A DNA stretch of 64,000 nucleotides from Ruegeria arenilitoris (GCF_013030985.1 NZ_WPYP01000008.1:62001-126000), one strand, 5' to 3'; positions 16,113 to 25,165 are shown, counted from the stretch's first letter. Notes: generated from the letters alone by a model not told the origin. Numbers and translations: made by a program.

Positions 16113-17258
16113 ATGACACTGTTCCAAGATCTGATCGACCGGCTGACCGGTCATCACCGGCTGACCCTGACCGAGACCCAGCGGATGCTGGTCCTGCGCA
16201 ATGGGGTGTTCGATGCAATCCTCGGCCCCGGGAAACACCGGCTGCCGCGCAAGGATGTACTGACCGAGCTGCACGATCTGGAGAAACTCTTTTTCGTGTC
16301 GCCCTATGAGAGGGCGCTGATGCAGAACCGGCCCGAGCTGGCCGCCAGGCATCTGACCGAGTTCCGGGCCGAACCTGACGAAGTTCTGGTTCTGCTGCGG
16401 GACGGGGTGCCTGTTCGGGTGCTGAACCCTGAAGCGCGGGTGCTTGTCTGGAAGGCTGCAGGGCCGTGGAAGGTCGAGCATCACGCGTTGACCGACACCA
16501 TGGTTGTGCCCAAAGCGACGGCGCAGCGGCTGGTTCGGGCCGGGCTGCGGCTGAACCTGACGCAGGTCGAGATTGCCGAAGGGCATACCGGGCTGCTGAC
16601 GGTTGACGGGGTGCTGGTGGATCAGCTGACCCCCGGTGCGCACGCCTTCTGGAAAGTCGGGCGGAACGTCGAGGTCAAGCAGATCGACCTCCGGCAACGC
16701 ACCCATGAGGTGACAGGGCAGGAGATCCTGACCAAGGACCGGGTGACCATTCGGGTCAACCTCAGCGCCGACTACCGGGTCGTTGAGCCGGTCAAGGCGG
16801 TGGGGACGGTCAAGGATTTCGATCAGGCCCTGCACCGGGCGCTGCAACTGGCGTTCCGGAAGACCTTGGGGGCGATGACACTGGACCGGCTGCTGGCCGA
16901 GAAGGTGACCGTCGACACCGAGGCCGCGGATCGGGTGCGGACACAGATGGCCGGGATCGGTATCGAAGTGGGTGAGATCGCGTTGAAAGACGTCATCCTG
17001 CCCGGTGAGATGCGGGAGATCCTGACCGCCGTGGTCGCCGCCGAGAAACAGGCCGAGGCCAACGTCATCCGGCGGCGGGAAGAAACCAACGCCACGCGGT
17101 CCCTGCTGAACACCGCGAAGGTGATGGCGGAAAACCCGGTGATGCTGCGGCTGAAAGAACTGGAAGCGCTTGAAACCATCGCCGGAAAGGTCGAACGGCT
17201 GACGGTCCACAACGGGACCGAAGGTCTGATGTCCGACCTTGTCAAACTGCGGGAGTGA
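16113..17258 (+). CDS. SPFH/band-7 (slipin-family) protein
   Basis: A 381-residue protein whose residues ~140-300 form an SPFH domain: the strands LRLNLTQVEIAEGHTGLLTVDGVLVDQLTPGAHAFW and KQIDLRQRTHEVTGQEILTKDRVTIRVNLSADYRV, then a helical segment with ILPGEMREILTAVVAAEKQAEANVIRRREE as in slipins and stomatins. The first ~130 residues repeat a related beta-rich pattern (LVLRNGVFDAILGPGKHRLP), giving two tandem band-7-like units. It has no membrane anchor or signal peptide and is probably cytosolic. Arginine is mostly CGG, unlike neighbours that favour CGC/CGT. AAGGAG precedes the ATG. From memory, slipins of this soluble type recur in RtcB/Ro RNA-repair operons; no rtcB, rtcA or rsr gene is in the window. 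Confidence 0.85.
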   Translation: MTLFQDLIDRLTGHHRLTLTETQRMLVLRNGVFDAILGPGKHRLPRKDVLTELHDLEKLFFVSPYERALMQNRPELAARHLTEFRAEPDEVLVLLRDGVPVRVLNPEARVLVWKAAGPWKVEHHALTDTMVVPKATAQRLVRAGLRLNLTQVEIAEGHTGLLTVDGVLVDQLTPGAHAFWKVGRNVEVKQIDLRQRTHEVTGQEILTKDRVTIRVNLSADYRVVEPVKAVGTVKDFDQALHRALQLAFRKTLGAMTLDRLLAEKVTVDTEAADRVRTQMAGIGIEVGEIALKDVILPGEMREILTAVVAAEKQAEANVIRRREETNATRSLLNTAKVMAENPVMLRLKELEALETIAGKVERLTVHNGTEGLMSDLVKLRE

Positions 17259-17266
17259 TCCCGAAT

Positions 17267-17295
17267 AAGGGCCGGTCCGGGCTATCCCGGGCCGG
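17267..17295 (+). terminator. Strong hairpin after the slipin gene
   Basis: CCGGTCCGGG and CCCGGGCCGG pair over 10 bp around the loop CTAT. The following sequence (TCTGTCTATT) is T-rich but interrupted, so termination is likely but not certain. Confidence 0.6.
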
Positions 17296-17300
17296 TCTGT

Positions 17301-17675
17301 CTATTCCACAACCGCGTGTTCGGTCAGCAGGCGCAGCGGCACCACGTCCAGCGCGCGCTGATGGGTGGCCTCAAGATGCACCTTTGGCGCGCAGCCTTCG
17401 TCATGGGCCTGCAGAAAGCGCCCGGCGCACAGACACCAGCTGTCACCAGGTTTCAGGCCGGCAAAGTTGAACTCGGGGCGTGGGGTGCTCAGATCGTTTC
17501 CGACATATTTGGAAAAGGCCAGAAACTCGGCTGTCATCACAGCGCAAACCGTATGGCTGCCCTGATCCTCGGGGCAGGTGTTGCAGGCCCCATCGCGAAA
17601 GAACCCGGTCAGCGGATCGCGGGAGCATGGGGCGAGTACACCGCCCAACACATTGATGCTGTCCTGTTTTTCCAT
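17301..17675 (-). CDS. DUF2237 family protein
   Basis: A 124-residue protein that matches the DUF2237 family: NVLGGVLAPCSRDPLTGFFRDGACNTCPEDQGSHTVCAVMTAEFLAFSKYVGNDLSTPRPEFNFAGLKPGDSWCLCAGRF. Conserved cysteines (LAPCS, CNTCPED, VCAVM, WCLCA) suggest a metal or redox site. The function of the family is unknown to me. It lies nine bases after the serine hydrolase gene on the same strand, so the two probably form an operon. AGGG precedes the start. Confidence 0.85.
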   Translation of the reverse strand: MEKQDSINVLGGVLAPCSRDPLTGFFRDGACNTCPEDQGSHTVCAVMTAEFLAFSKYVGNDLSTPRPEFNFAGLKPGDSWCLCAGRFLQAHDEGCAPKVHLEATHQRALDVVPLRLLTEHAVVE

Positions 17676-17684
17676 ATCCCTACT

Positions 17685-18848
17685 TTACAGGCTTTGCGCG
17701 ATTTTGCGGAATTTTTCTATGTTTGCTTCGTTCACGCCATCGTCGCGGAATTTGCGATCGGCCCCGGTTGTCACGATCAGCACCCCGCGTGGCTGGTCGA
17801 AATAGATGTATTGGCCATATACGCCCCGCGCGAGGAACTCACCCTCGTGCGCGCCGACAGGAACCCACCACTGATAGCCGTACCCGATCTCGCCCGCCTC
17901 GGTCGGTGCGCTGGGCAGGACGGATTCGGCAATCCAGTCTGCGGGTACCAATTGCTGGCCATCAAGCTCTCCGTTCTGCAGGATCATCTGGCCAAAGCGG
18001 GCGAAATCGCGGGTGGTGAAATTCAGGCCGCCCAGAACAAAGGCTACCCCGGCACCATCGGTCACATAATACCCATCGTATTCCAGCCCCAGTGGCTGAA
18101 TGATCTTTTCCGTCAGCAAGTCGGTGACACTGTGCCCGGTCGCACCACGGATCACCATGCCGATGACGTGGGTGTCGATGGATACGTATTGCCATGTCTC
18201 GCCCGGGTCGACGAAAGTGTCCTGCAGCGAGGCCGCGAAGTCGTCCAACGCGCCGCCCAAGGCCACGACGCGACCCATCCGGTTGATATCAGAGTTGGGG
18301 TCGAAATAGTCCTCGTTGAAGGTGACACCGCTGGCCATGTTCAGCACATTCCGGATCGTCGCGCCATCATAGGCCGTGCCCGCCAGTTCCGGCGCGTATT
18401 TCACCACCGGATCGTCCAGCGACTCGATAGCCCCTTCGGCCAGCAGGACGCCGAACAGAGCCGAAAGGTAGCTTTTGGCAACCGACCATGAAATTCGCCG
18501 ATCCTCGGGAGACGTGCCCAGATAGTACTCTTCGAACCGGATTTTCCCGTCCTGCATCACCAGCAGAGAGGTTACAGCGCGATCCTCGATCCATTGGTCA
18601 GTGCCGTCGGGCAGGTCAAAGCCGGGGCCGTAAGGCAGCTCCCGTGTCGGGCCGTCACCGCGCGGCAGATCGACCGTCAGGAAAGCTTCATCCATATGAG
18701 AGAAATTGTGGACGATCTTTTCTTCTGAAAACAAAGAGTTCACAGCCATCAACCGCTGAAGCTCTTCGCGTTTCCAGACTCCGACAACAACTGCGGCCAG
18801 CACCAACATCAGCAGGATGCGCAGCACCCACTTGAACAGAGCTTTCAT
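17685..18848 (-). CDS. Serine hydrolase, class C beta-lactamase family
   Basis: A 387-residue enzyme with a signal anchor at the N-terminus (LFKWVLRILLMLVLAAVVVGVW). The catalytic motif SWSVAKSYLS carries the S-x-x-K pair. The second motif around YVSID (Tyr-Val-Ser) occupies the usual Y-x-N position. The C-terminal segment YGYQWWVPVGAHEGEFLARGVYGQYIYFD carries the expected glycine-rich HxG-like region, here as ARGVYGQ. Family members include esterases and peptidases; a true beta-lactamase role is not implied. GGAGG precedes the ATG. It lies just upstream of the DUF2237 gene and would reach the periplasm. Confidence 0.88.
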   Translation of the reverse strand: MKALFKWVLRILLMLVLAAVVVGVWKREELQRLMAVNSLFSEEKIVHNFSHMDEAFLTVDLPRGDGPTRELPYGPGFDLPDGTDQWIEDRAVTSLLVMQDGKIRFEEYYLGTSPEDRRISWSVAKSYLSALFGVLLAEGAIESLDDPVVKYAPELAGTAYDGATIRNVLNMASGVTFNEDYFDPNSDINRMGRVVALGGALDDFAASLQDTFVDPGETWQYVSIDTHVIGMVIRGATGHSVTDLLTEKIIQPLGLEYDGYYVTDGAGVAFVLGGLNFTTRDFARFGQMILQNGELDGQQLVPADWIAESVLPSAPTEAGEIGYGYQWWVPVGAHEGEFLARGVYGQYIYFDQPRGVLIVTTGADRKFRDDGVNEANIEKFRKIAQSL

Positions 18849-18930
18849 CTATCGCCTCCCATATCCCTGCCACATTGGAACCCGCCTGCTGTGGTTCCGC
18901 AATTGGGACGTTGCGGCAAGGTCAGAAACC

Positions 18931-19611
18931 CTATTTGAACTTGTCCAGCAGCTTTTGCATGGCCGAGCGTTCGTCGACCTCGGGTTCCGGCGCGGGGGTG
19001 GCGTCCGGTTTTGGTGATTTGGCCGGAGATTTCGAAGACCGCGGCGGCGCGGTGCGCAGGGCAACCGCGTTCATGAACTTGCCGCTTTCCTCATCAGCCA
19101 GATGTCCAGCGCCGTCAGACACTCCACGCAGCACATCGTCCAGCCAATCGGCATCAGCCTTGGCGAAATCGCTCAGGACATAGGGCGAGACCAACTCTTT
19201 CCGCCCCGGATGCCCGATCCCCAGACGCACCCGGTCATAAGCGGGGCTGATATGTTCGTGGATCGAACGCAGCCCGTTATGCCCGGCATGTCCGCCGCCC
19301 GCCTTGACGCGCACTTTGCCGGGGGCAAGGTCCAATTCGTCGTGAATGACGGTCACATCGGTCGAATCCAGCTTGTAGAAGCGCATCGCTTCCCCCACCG
19401 ACTGGCCGGAGCGGTTCATGAAAGTCTGCGGCTTGATCAACAACACTTTTTCGCCGCCCAGACGCCCCTCGGCGATCTCGGCCTGAAACTTGGATTTCCA
19501 CGGGCCAAAGCCATGATCCTCGGCAATCCGGTCCACGGCCATAAATCCGATATTGTGCCGGTTGCGGGCGTATTTCGACCCCGGGTTCCCCAATCCGACA
19601 AATAGTTTCAT
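18931..19611 (-). CDS. pth: Peptidyl-tRNA hydrolase
   Basis: A 226-residue enzyme that recycles peptidyl-tRNA dropped from ribosomes. The N-terminus [23 protein letters not shown] contains the catalytic His and Asn. [45 protein letters not shown] and the pth signature all fit. The ~40-residue C-terminal tail, rich in Lys, Pro and Ala, is longer than in E. coli, as is usual for alphaproteobacteria. The start at 19611 is chosen over an in-frame ATG 21 codons upstream because homologues begin with [11 protein letters not shown]. It follows rplY on the same strand. Confidence 0.95.
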   Translation of the reverse strand: MKLFVGLGNPGSKYARNRHNIGFMAVDRIAEDHGFGPWKSKFQAEIAEGRLGGEKVLLIKPQTFMNRSGQSVGEAMRFYKLDSTDVTVIHDELDLAPGKVRVKAGGGHAGHNGLRSIHEHISPAYDRVRLGIGHPGRKELVSPYVLSDFAKADADWLDDVLRGVSDGAGHLADEESGKFMNAVALRTAPPRSSKSPAKSPKPDATPAPEPEVDERSAMQKLLDKFK

Positions 19612-19678
19612 AGTCTCGTCCTTGTGCGATGCATGGGGTTGATGACACGGAATGCCACCGCTTTTCCAGTCCACGCGG

Positions 19679-19712
19679 CAAAAGAAAACGGGGCCCGAAC
19701 CCGAGCCCCGTT
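19679..19712 (-). terminator. Terminator after rplY (minus strand)
   Basis: On the minus strand AACGGGGC and GCCCCGTT pair around a GTTCGGG-type loop and are followed by TTCTTTT. It separates rplY from pth. Confidence 0.75.
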
Positions 19713-19738
19713 CTCAATTCCGAAAAGAAAATTCGGAT

Positions 19739-20392
19739 TTATTCTTCTGCTTCTTCCTGACCGACGACTTCAACTTCGTCTGCAGCCACTTCTTCACCTT
19801 CCTCATCGTCGCTGGTCGACAGGCCGGTCGGTGCCGAGACGTTTGCGATCACGAAATCACGGTCGATGGTCGGCTTGGTACCTGCGGGCAGCTCAACCGA
19901 CGAGATGGTTACGACGTCGTTGATTTCCATGCCGGTCAGATCAACAGTAATCTTCTCGGGAATGTCACCAGCAGTGCACATCAGTTCGACTTCCGGACGG
20001 ACAACGGTCAGAACGCCGCCCTTCTTGATGCCGGGTGCTTCTTCCTCGTTGACGAACTCAACAGGGATGAACAACGCGATCTTGGTGGTCCGACGCAGGC
20101 GCATCAGGTCCAGGTGGGTCGGCAGGTCTTTGACAACGTCACGCTGAACGTCACGGCAGATGACGCGAACGTCTTCGTGACCTTCAACCTTCAGGTTCCA
20201 CAGGGTCGACTTGAACCGGCCTGCTTTCAGGCGCTTGAACAGGACGTTGAACGGGATCTGGATCGGCAGCGGCTCTTTGTCACCACCAAAAACAATGCCC
20301 GGAACCATGCCGTCGCGGCGTGCTTGACGAGCGGCGCCCTTGCCTGTCCCCGTCCGTTCCAGAGCTACGAGATCAGGAATCTCACCAGCCAT
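19739..20392 (-). CDS. rplY: 50S ribosomal protein L25, long Ctc form
   Basis: A 217-residue 5S rRNA-binding protein of the L25/TL5/Ctc type. The N-terminal L25 domain ([33 protein letters not shown]) is followed by the beta-rich TL5 C-domain ([32 protein letters not shown]) and a highly acidic tail. The start at 20392 is preferred; the longer frame from 20572 would translate the palindromic spacer upstream. rplY beside pth is a conserved pair in bacteria. Confidence 0.95.
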   Translation of the reverse strand: MAGEIPDLVALERTGTGKGAARQARRDGMVPGIVFGGDKEPLPIQIPFNVLFKRLKAGRFKSTLWNLKVEGHEDVRVICRDVQRDVVKDLPTHLDLMRLRRTTKIALFIPVEFVNEEEAPGIKKGGVLTVVRPEVELMCTAGDIPEKITVDLTGMEINDVVTISSVELPAGTKPTIDRDFVIANVSAPTGLSTSDDEEGEEVAADEVEVVGQEEAEE

Positions 20393-20528
20393 GATAAATC
20401 TCCAAATGTTAGGGCGGGCATCCTCCAAGGCTGTATGCCCGCGTGAAGCCGCGTCCTTAGCTTGATTCATTGAGTTTGGAAAGGGGTTTTTGACCGCTAT
20501 GATCTTTTGCGAGGCTCCGCCTCGCGCT

Positions 20529-20591
20529 CCGGGATATTTTGCACCAGATGAATGAAGGATCCCATGCTTCATCTGGCCAAAAATATCCCGG
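20529..20591. repeat. Long palindrome between rplY and lldD
   Basis: Left arm 20529-20552 (CCGGGATATTTTGC, then ACCAGATGAA) and right arm 20568-20591 (TTCATCTGGC, then CAAAAATATCCCGG) match over 24 bases with two or three mismatches, around a 15-base loop. GC-rich flanks (GAGGCTCCGCCTCGCGCT on the left and GGGGGAGGCGCC on the right) extend the symmetry. The type of sequence (CCGGGATATTTT with CCAGATGAA) is familiar as a dispersed palindrome in roseobacter intergenic regions. It may also terminate lldD or form part of the rplY leader, both on the minus strand. The 251-base gap 20393-20643 holds nothing else. Confidence 0.7.
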
Positions 20592-20643
20592 GGGAGGCGC
20601 CCGGTACGGGCGACGGGGGCAGAGCCCCCTTATTCACGCTTGG

Positions 20644-21810
20644 TCAGCCTTGCCAGCGACCGCCGAAATCTTCGGGGATCAGCAGGTTGTGCCGCCCCAG
20701 ATTGCCCACATTGCGCTCACCGCACAGGGCCATCGTGGTGTCCAGTTCCTTGTGGATGACGTCCAGTGCCGTTGTCACGCCTTTCTGCCCCATCGCGCCC
20801 AGTCCATAGACAAAAGCGCGGCCGATATAGGTGCCCTTGGCACCCAGTGCGACGGCCTTGAGAACGTCCTGACCAGATCGGATACCGCTGTCCAGATGCA
20901 CCTCGATATCATCGCCGACCGCGTCCATGATCTTCGGCAGCATACGGATGGAACTGAGCGCGCCGTCCAACTGCCGCCCGCCGTGGTTCGACACGACGAT
21001 GGCATCGGCACCCAGCTTGGCGGCCATCTTGGCGTCGTCTACATCCAGAATGCCCTTGAGGATTACCTTGCCGCCCCATTGCTCCATCAACTTTTCGACC
21101 TTGCTCCAATCAAGGCTGGGGTCGAATTGCTCGGCCGTCCATGCGCCGAGGGAGGAGGCATCTGAGATGCCCTCGACGTGACCGACGATATTGCCGAACT
21201 CGCGCCGTTTTGCCCCCAGCATCTCGATACCCCACGACCACTTGGTCGCAAGGTTCGCTATGGTTTTCGCAGTCAGTTTTGGCGGTGCGGAAAGCCCATT
21301 CTTGAGGTCCTTGTGGCGCTGGCCCAGGATTTGCAGGTCCAGCGTGATCACCAAAGCCGAACATTTCGCATCCTTGGCGCGTTGGATCAGGCGGCTGACA
21401 TAGTCCTGATCCTTCATCGTATAGAGCTGAAACCAAAATGGTTTCGTCGTGTGCTCAGCCACATCCTCGATCGAGTTGATCGACATGGTGGACAGGGTAA
21501 AGGGCACGCCAAACTCTTCGGCGGCTTTGGCGGCCTTCATCTCGCCATCCGCGTGCTGCATTCCCGTCAGCCCGACCGGGGCCAGCGCGACAGGCATCGC
21601 GACATCCTCTCCGATCATCTGCGACGCGGTCGAGCGTCCGGCCATGTCCACCGCCACCCGTTGCCGCAGGCGGATATCCGAGAAATCCGAGCTGTTGTCG
21701 CGGAAGGTCTGCTCGGTCCAGCTGCCGCTTTCGGCATAGTCGTAGAACATCCGCGGGACGCGACGTTCATAGATGCGCCGCAGGTCTTCGATAGTGGTGA
21801 TTACGGGCAT
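20644..21810 (-). CDS. lldD: FMN-dependent L-lactate dehydrogenase / alpha-hydroxy-acid oxidase
   Basis: A 388-residue FMN enzyme of the LldD/glycolate-oxidase family that oxidises L-lactate (or a related 2-hydroxyacid) to the ketoacid. Signatures: ALAPVGLTGMQHADGE, PFTLSTMSINSIEDV, WFQLYTMKDQ, LVITLDLQI, and VVSNHGGRQLDGALSSI with the catalytic His and Arg. FMN-phosphate sites DSGIRSGQDVLKAVALGAKGTYIGRAFVYGLG follow. L-lactate is the likeliest substrate, but the sequence cannot exclude another 2-hydroxyacid. It lies alone between the palindrome and the trpA terminator. Confidence 0.88.
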   Translation of the reverse strand: MPVITTIEDLRRIYERRVPRMFYDYAESGSWTEQTFRDNSSDFSDIRLRQRVAVDMAGRSTASQMIGEDVAMPVALAPVGLTGMQHADGEMKAAKAAEEFGVPFTLSTMSINSIEDVAEHTTKPFWFQLYTMKDQDYVSRLIQRAKDAKCSALVITLDLQILGQRHKDLKNGLSAPPKLTAKTIANLATKWSWGIEMLGAKRREFGNIVGHVEGISDASSLGAWTAEQFDPSLDWSKVEKLMEQWGGKVILKGILDVDDAKMAAKLGADAIVVSNHGGRQLDGALSSIRMLPKIMDAVGDDIEVHLDSGIRSGQDVLKAVALGAKGTYIGRAFVYGLGAMGQKGVTTALDVIHKELDTTMALCGERNVGNLGRHNLLIPEDFGGRWQG

Positions 21811-21884
21811 GGGGCCGCGCCTTTGTTTGAGTGATCAAACATTTCTACTGGGGCATCCGACAGGGCGCAATCGGCTGCAGGCAA

Positions 21885-21923
21885 GAAAAAACCGCAGCAG
21901 GCCAGTCGCTTGCTGCGGTTTTT
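21885..21923. terminator. Terminator between trpA and lldD
   Basis: AAAAAACCGCAGCA and TGCTGCGGTTTTT form a symmetric hairpin with A and T tracts on both sides. It ends trpA on the minus strand. Confidence 0.88.
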
Positions 21924-21945
21924 CGAATGGGTTCGTGCGGAACGA

Positions 21946-22737
21946 TCAGGCGGAATGCGCGCCGTCGGCCAGTGATTTTACAAAGTCCAGAACCTCGGCT
22001 ACGGGTTTGCCTGCCGCGATTTGGCTGACAATGGCCGAACCGACCACGGCACCATCGGCGACGCTGGCGATGGCCTTGGACTTCTCGGGCGTGTTGATGC
22101 CAAAGCCCACGATCACGGGCAGGTAGGTCGCGGATTTGATCCGGGCGACTTCGGGGCCGACATTTGTTGCCTGCGCCTCGGCCGCGCCGGTGATGCCGGT
22201 AATCGAGACGTAATACACAAAGCCCGAGGTGTTTTGCAGCACGCGGGGCAGGCGCTTGTCGTCGGTGGTCGGGGTCGCCAGACGGATGAAGTTCAGCCCA
22301 GCTGCCTGAGCAGGCAGGCAGAGCTCTTCGTCTTCTTCCGGCGGCAGGTCCACCACGATCAGGCCGTCGATACCTGCGGCCTGGGCATCCGCCAGAAAGG
22401 TGTCCACGCCACGGCTGTAAATCGGGTTGTAGTAACCCATAAGAACGATCGGGGTCGTGTCGTCGGTTTCGCGAAACGCGCGCGCCAGATCCAAAGTGCG
22501 CTGCAAGGTCATGCCGCCATCCAGCGCCCGTTGACCGGCGGCCTGAATGGTCGGGCCATCCGCCATCGGATCGGTAAAGGGCAGGCCCAGCTCGATCACA
22601 TCCACACCGGCACCGGGCAGGCCTTTCACAATTTCAAGCGAGGTGTCGAAGTCGGGGTCGCCTGCCATGATATATGCGACAAAGGCCTTTTTCCCTTCGG
22701 CCTTCAGGGCGGCGAACTTGGCATCGATACGGGTCAT
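21946..22737 (-). CDS. trpA: Tryptophan synthase alpha chain
   Basis: A 263-residue TIM-barrel enzyme that cleaves indole-3-glycerol phosphate. [29 protein letters not shown] is the N-terminus, [26 protein letters not shown] holds the catalytic Glu, and [10 protein letters not shown] the catalytic Asp. The C-terminal [10 protein letters not shown] and [10 protein letters not shown] form the phosphate site. The start at 22737 fits AAGGA six bases upstream; the extra residues of the frame from 22752 overlap that site. It is ~7 kb from trpB and on the opposite strand. Confidence 0.96.
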   Translation of the reverse strand: MTRIDAKFAALKAEGKKAFVAYIMAGDPDFDTSLEIVKGLPGAGVDVIELGLPFTDPMADGPTIQAAGQRALDGGMTLQRTLDLARAFRETDDTTPIVLMGYYNPIYSRGVDTFLADAQAAGIDGLIVVDLPPEEDEELCLPAQAAGLNFIRLATPTTDDKRLPRVLQNTSGFVYYVSITGITGAAEAQATNVGPEVARIKSATYLPVIVGFGINTPEKSKAIASVADGAVVGSAIVSQIAAGKPVAEVLDFVKSLADGAHSA

Positions 22738-22815
22738 CTGCAGTCCTTGCATTCAGGTTTGAACCTGATGTGCAGAAACTTTGCCCGGAAATCAATCCCG
22801 CCGGGTCAGATTGCT

Positions 22816-23301
22816 TCAGAACTGGTAGTGGTATCGCAGCAGGGCCGAGTTGACACCGGGGTTTTCGTTATTCGTGCTGGCGTTGGATTTGTGGGTGATG
22901 GCAAAGGAAATCCTGTTGCCGCTGTCCAATGTGTATCCAAGACCCAGAAGGCTGCGAATCTGGAATTCCCCGCCAAGATCGCTGAGTTCGTCACTCTTGG
23001 AAAAATACCCAGGCATGACACTTCCTTCGACGAACCAGCGATCGGCAAAGGTGTAAAAGCCGATCAGCCCGATGCCGATATGGACATTGCTGGCGGTATC
23101 AACGGTCAGCGCACCGCCCCAGGTGGCGGAAAAACGGCTGGCCTCGTGAAAGGGGCGGTGATGATACTCAACCGTGAATACGGCTTCGTCATCTGCGTCA
23201 CTGTCGGAAAAATCCGAGTACCCGGCGCCAAAGACAAGGGATTGAGCCTGCGCTGTCTGGGCGGCCAGCAGCAGCGCAAGGGTTACGACAATTTTTTTCA
23301 T
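22816..23301 (-). CDS. PagL-like lipid A 3-O-deacylase, outer-membrane beta-barrel
   Basis: A 161-residue protein with a signal peptide (MKKIVVTLALLLAAQTAQA) and an amphipathic strand pattern ending in RYHYQF, as in eight-stranded outer-membrane barrels. The motif ISFAITHKSNAST contains His137 and Ser139 in the H-x-S arrangement of PagL, and Glu146 is a candidate third residue. PagL removes the 3-O acyl chain of lipid A. The length is normal for the family. The identity of the third catalytic residue is not certain from sequence alone. It has its own promoter region against ychF. Confidence 0.75.
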   Translation of the reverse strand: MKKIVVTLALLLAAQTAQAQSLVFGAGYSDFSDSDADDEAVFTVEYHHRPFHEASRFSATWGGALTVDTASNVHIGIGLIGFYTFADRWFVEGSVMPGYFSKSDELSDLGGEFQIRSLLGLGYTLDSGNRISFAITHKSNASTNNENPGVNSALLRYHYQF

Positions 23302-23500
23302 ACTTACCATTCACTATTTGTTTGTTCGCAACGTTCTATCTGTCGATCTTAGAGTGCGGTTTCAAATCCGGGCAAGCCGCTAAGCGGTGAACATTTTCGT
23401 GATGTTGCAGAATGGACTTGGCCGGGCTGCGCGCAGTCTGGCTTGCGCATCGACCCGGACCTGCATAGAAGCACCCCTCGAATGGCATCAGGAGACCGTC

Positions 23501-24598
23501 ATGGGCTTTAAAATGGGAATCGTGGGTTTGCCGAATGTGGGCAAGTCGACCCTCTTCAATGCGCTGACCAAGACCGCAGCCGCGCAGGCGGCGAATTTCC
23601 CGTTCTGCACGATCGAACCCAACGTGGGCGATGTTGCCGTGCCTGATGACCGTCTGGACAAACTGGCGGCGATTGCCAGCTCGAAACAGATCATCCCGAC
23701 GCGGATGACATTTGTGGATATTGCCGGTCTGGTGAAGGGGGCCTCGAAGGGTGAGGGGCTGGGCAACCAGTTTCTGGCCAACATTCGTGAGACCGACGCC
23801 ATTGCCCATGTGCTGCGCTGTTTCGAAGACGGCGACGTGACTCACGTTGATGGTCGCGTTGACCCCGTGGCCGATGCCGACACCATCGAGACCGAGCTGA
23901 TGCTGGCCGATCTGGAAAGCATTGAAAAGCGCCGCGCCAATCTGGTGCGCAAGCTCAAGGGCAACGACAAAGAGGCCCAACAGCAGGATCGCCTGCTGGC
24001 CGAAGCGCAAGCGATGCTGGAAAACGGCAAACCCGCCCGTCTGGTTGAGGTGTCGGGCGAGGACGTCAAAGCGTGGAAGATGCTGCAACTGCTAACCACC
24101 AAGCCGGTGCTTTATGTCTGCAACGTCTCCGAGGAAGAGGCCGCCGAGGGCAACGAATACTCTGCCAAGGTTGCCGAGATGGCCGCGGCACAAGGCAACG
24201 CGCATGTCATCATCAGTGCCAAGATCGAGGAAGAGATCAGCCTGCTGGAAGACGAAGAAGCGCAGATGTTCCTGGAAGAGATGGGTCTGGAAGAGCCCGG
24301 ACTGGATCGCCTGATCCGCGCCGGTTACGACCTGCTGAAGCTGGAAACCTACTTCACCGTCGGCCCGAAAGAGGCCCGCGCCTGGACCATCCGTACCGGC
24401 ACGGCCGCGCCGCAGGCCGCTGGTGTGATCCACGGTGATTTCGAAAAAGGGTTCATCCGCGCCGAAACCATCGCCTATGACGACTATGTTTCCGCCAATG
24501 GTGAGCAGGGCGCGAAAGAGGCCGGCAAGATGCGGGCCGAGGGTAAAGGTTACATCGTCAAGGATGGCGATGTAATGCACTTCCTGTTTAACACCTGA
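23501..24598 (+). CDS. ychF: Redox-regulated ATPase YchF
   Basis: A 365-residue Obg-related P-loop protein that binds ATP in preference to GTP. It carries the G1 loop [15 protein letters not shown], the switch region [29 protein letters not shown], a coiled-coil mid-domain ([17 protein letters not shown]) and a C-terminal TGS domain ([42 protein letters not shown]). The N-K-x-D motif of GTPases is replaced by N-V-S-E (VCNVSEEEA), as usual for YchF. AGGAGA lies upstream of the ATG at 23501. It is transcribed as a single gene with a terminator hairpin following. Confidence 0.95.
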   Translation: MGFKMGIVGLPNVGKSTLFNALTKTAAAQAANFPFCTIEPNVGDVAVPDDRLDKLAAIASSKQIIPTRMTFVDIAGLVKGASKGEGLGNQFLANIRETDAIAHVLRCFEDGDVTHVDGRVDPVADADTIETELMLADLESIEKRRANLVRKLKGNDKEAQQQDRLLAEAQAMLENGKPARLVEVSGEDVKAWKMLQLLTTKPVLYVCNVSEEEAAEGNEYSAKVAEMAAAQGNAHVIISAKIEEEISLLEDEEAQMFLEEMGLEEPGLDRLIRAGYDLLKLETYFTVGPKEARAWTIRTGTAAPQAAGVIHGDFEKGFIRAETIAYDDYVSANGEQGAKEAGKMRAEGKGYIVKDGDVMHFLFNT

Positions 24599-24607
24599 GC
24601 TGTATCT

Positions 24608-24640
24608 GAGCACCCGGTCCGTCAGGCGCTGGGTGCTCTT
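24608..24640. terminator. Hairpin between ychF and the SnoaL-like gene
   Basis: GAGCACCC and GGGTGCTC form an 8-bp stem with a loop of about 16 bases, followed by TT. It can terminate ychF and, on the minus strand, the gene ending at 24653. Confidence 0.55.
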
Positions 24641-24652
24641 AAGCCATTGAGA

Positions 24653-25165
24653 CTAGTTTCCGAGTTCAAGTTCCTGCCGTTGTGTGAAGAAATCCCAGAC
24701 GACCCAGCTTTCTGCAATCTTTCCATCGGCGATCCGGTCGATCTGAACACCGGTCCAGTTTACCGGACGGTCAGAGGCGGGAACACCAAGGTATGAACCC
24801 TTCTGAGTTCCATAGAACCGCCAATGGGTGGACACGCGATCACCTTCGGCGATTTGACTAAATATCTCGACTTTCAGATCGGGAAAGGCCTTGTGGTTGT
24901 CCGCAACAATACTGGCCCAGGTGGCTAAATCGACGCTACCGGTGCCGCCGGTGGCCAAAGGTGCCTGATGGTTTTGATACCCTTCGGCGAATATCGACTC
25001 GTCAATCGTGGACTCTGCTGCCCACATTTCAACGGCCTGCCGGGACAGGTCTTTTGCTGCGGAATTGTCAGTTTGTTGTGCCATCACACCTCCTCCTGTG
25101 GCAAAGGCCAGGAAAATCGCCAGTGCCCAACTGCACGTGACCAAGCTGATGTACTTTCTAACCAT
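24653..25165 (-). CDS. Exported SnoaL-like (ester cyclase/NTF2-fold) protein
   Basis: A 170-residue protein with a signal peptide (MVRKYISLVTCSWALAIFLAFATGGGVMAQ). The body is a NTF2-like cone: YQNHQAPLATGG, DNHKAFPDLKVEIFSQIAEGDRVSTHWRFYGTQKGSYLGVPASDRPVNWTGVQIDRIADGKIAESWVVWDFFT. The pattern A-F-P-D-L, G-D-R-V, G-x-I-x-E-x-W is that of SnoaL-like polyketide cyclases and related proteins, most of which have other roles. The start at 25165 is preceded by GAGG. Divergent from the LysR gene, with a 156-base shared region. Confidence 0.8.
   Translation of the reverse strand: MVRKYISLVTCSWALAIFLAFATGGGVMAQQTDNSAAKDLSRQAVEMWAAESTIDESIFAEGYQNHQAPLATGGTGSVDLATWASIVADNHKAFPDLKVEIFSQIAEGDRVSTHWRFYGTQKGSYLGVPASDRPVNWTGVQIDRIADGKIAESWVVWDFFTQRQELELGN

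Noticed and set aside
15726..17210. A 494-codon minus-strand frame opposite the slipin gene
   Set aside because: Its Pro/Gln/His/Arg-rich sequence has no motifs and mirrors the plus-strand gene, which has strong SPFH similarity and a ribosome site.
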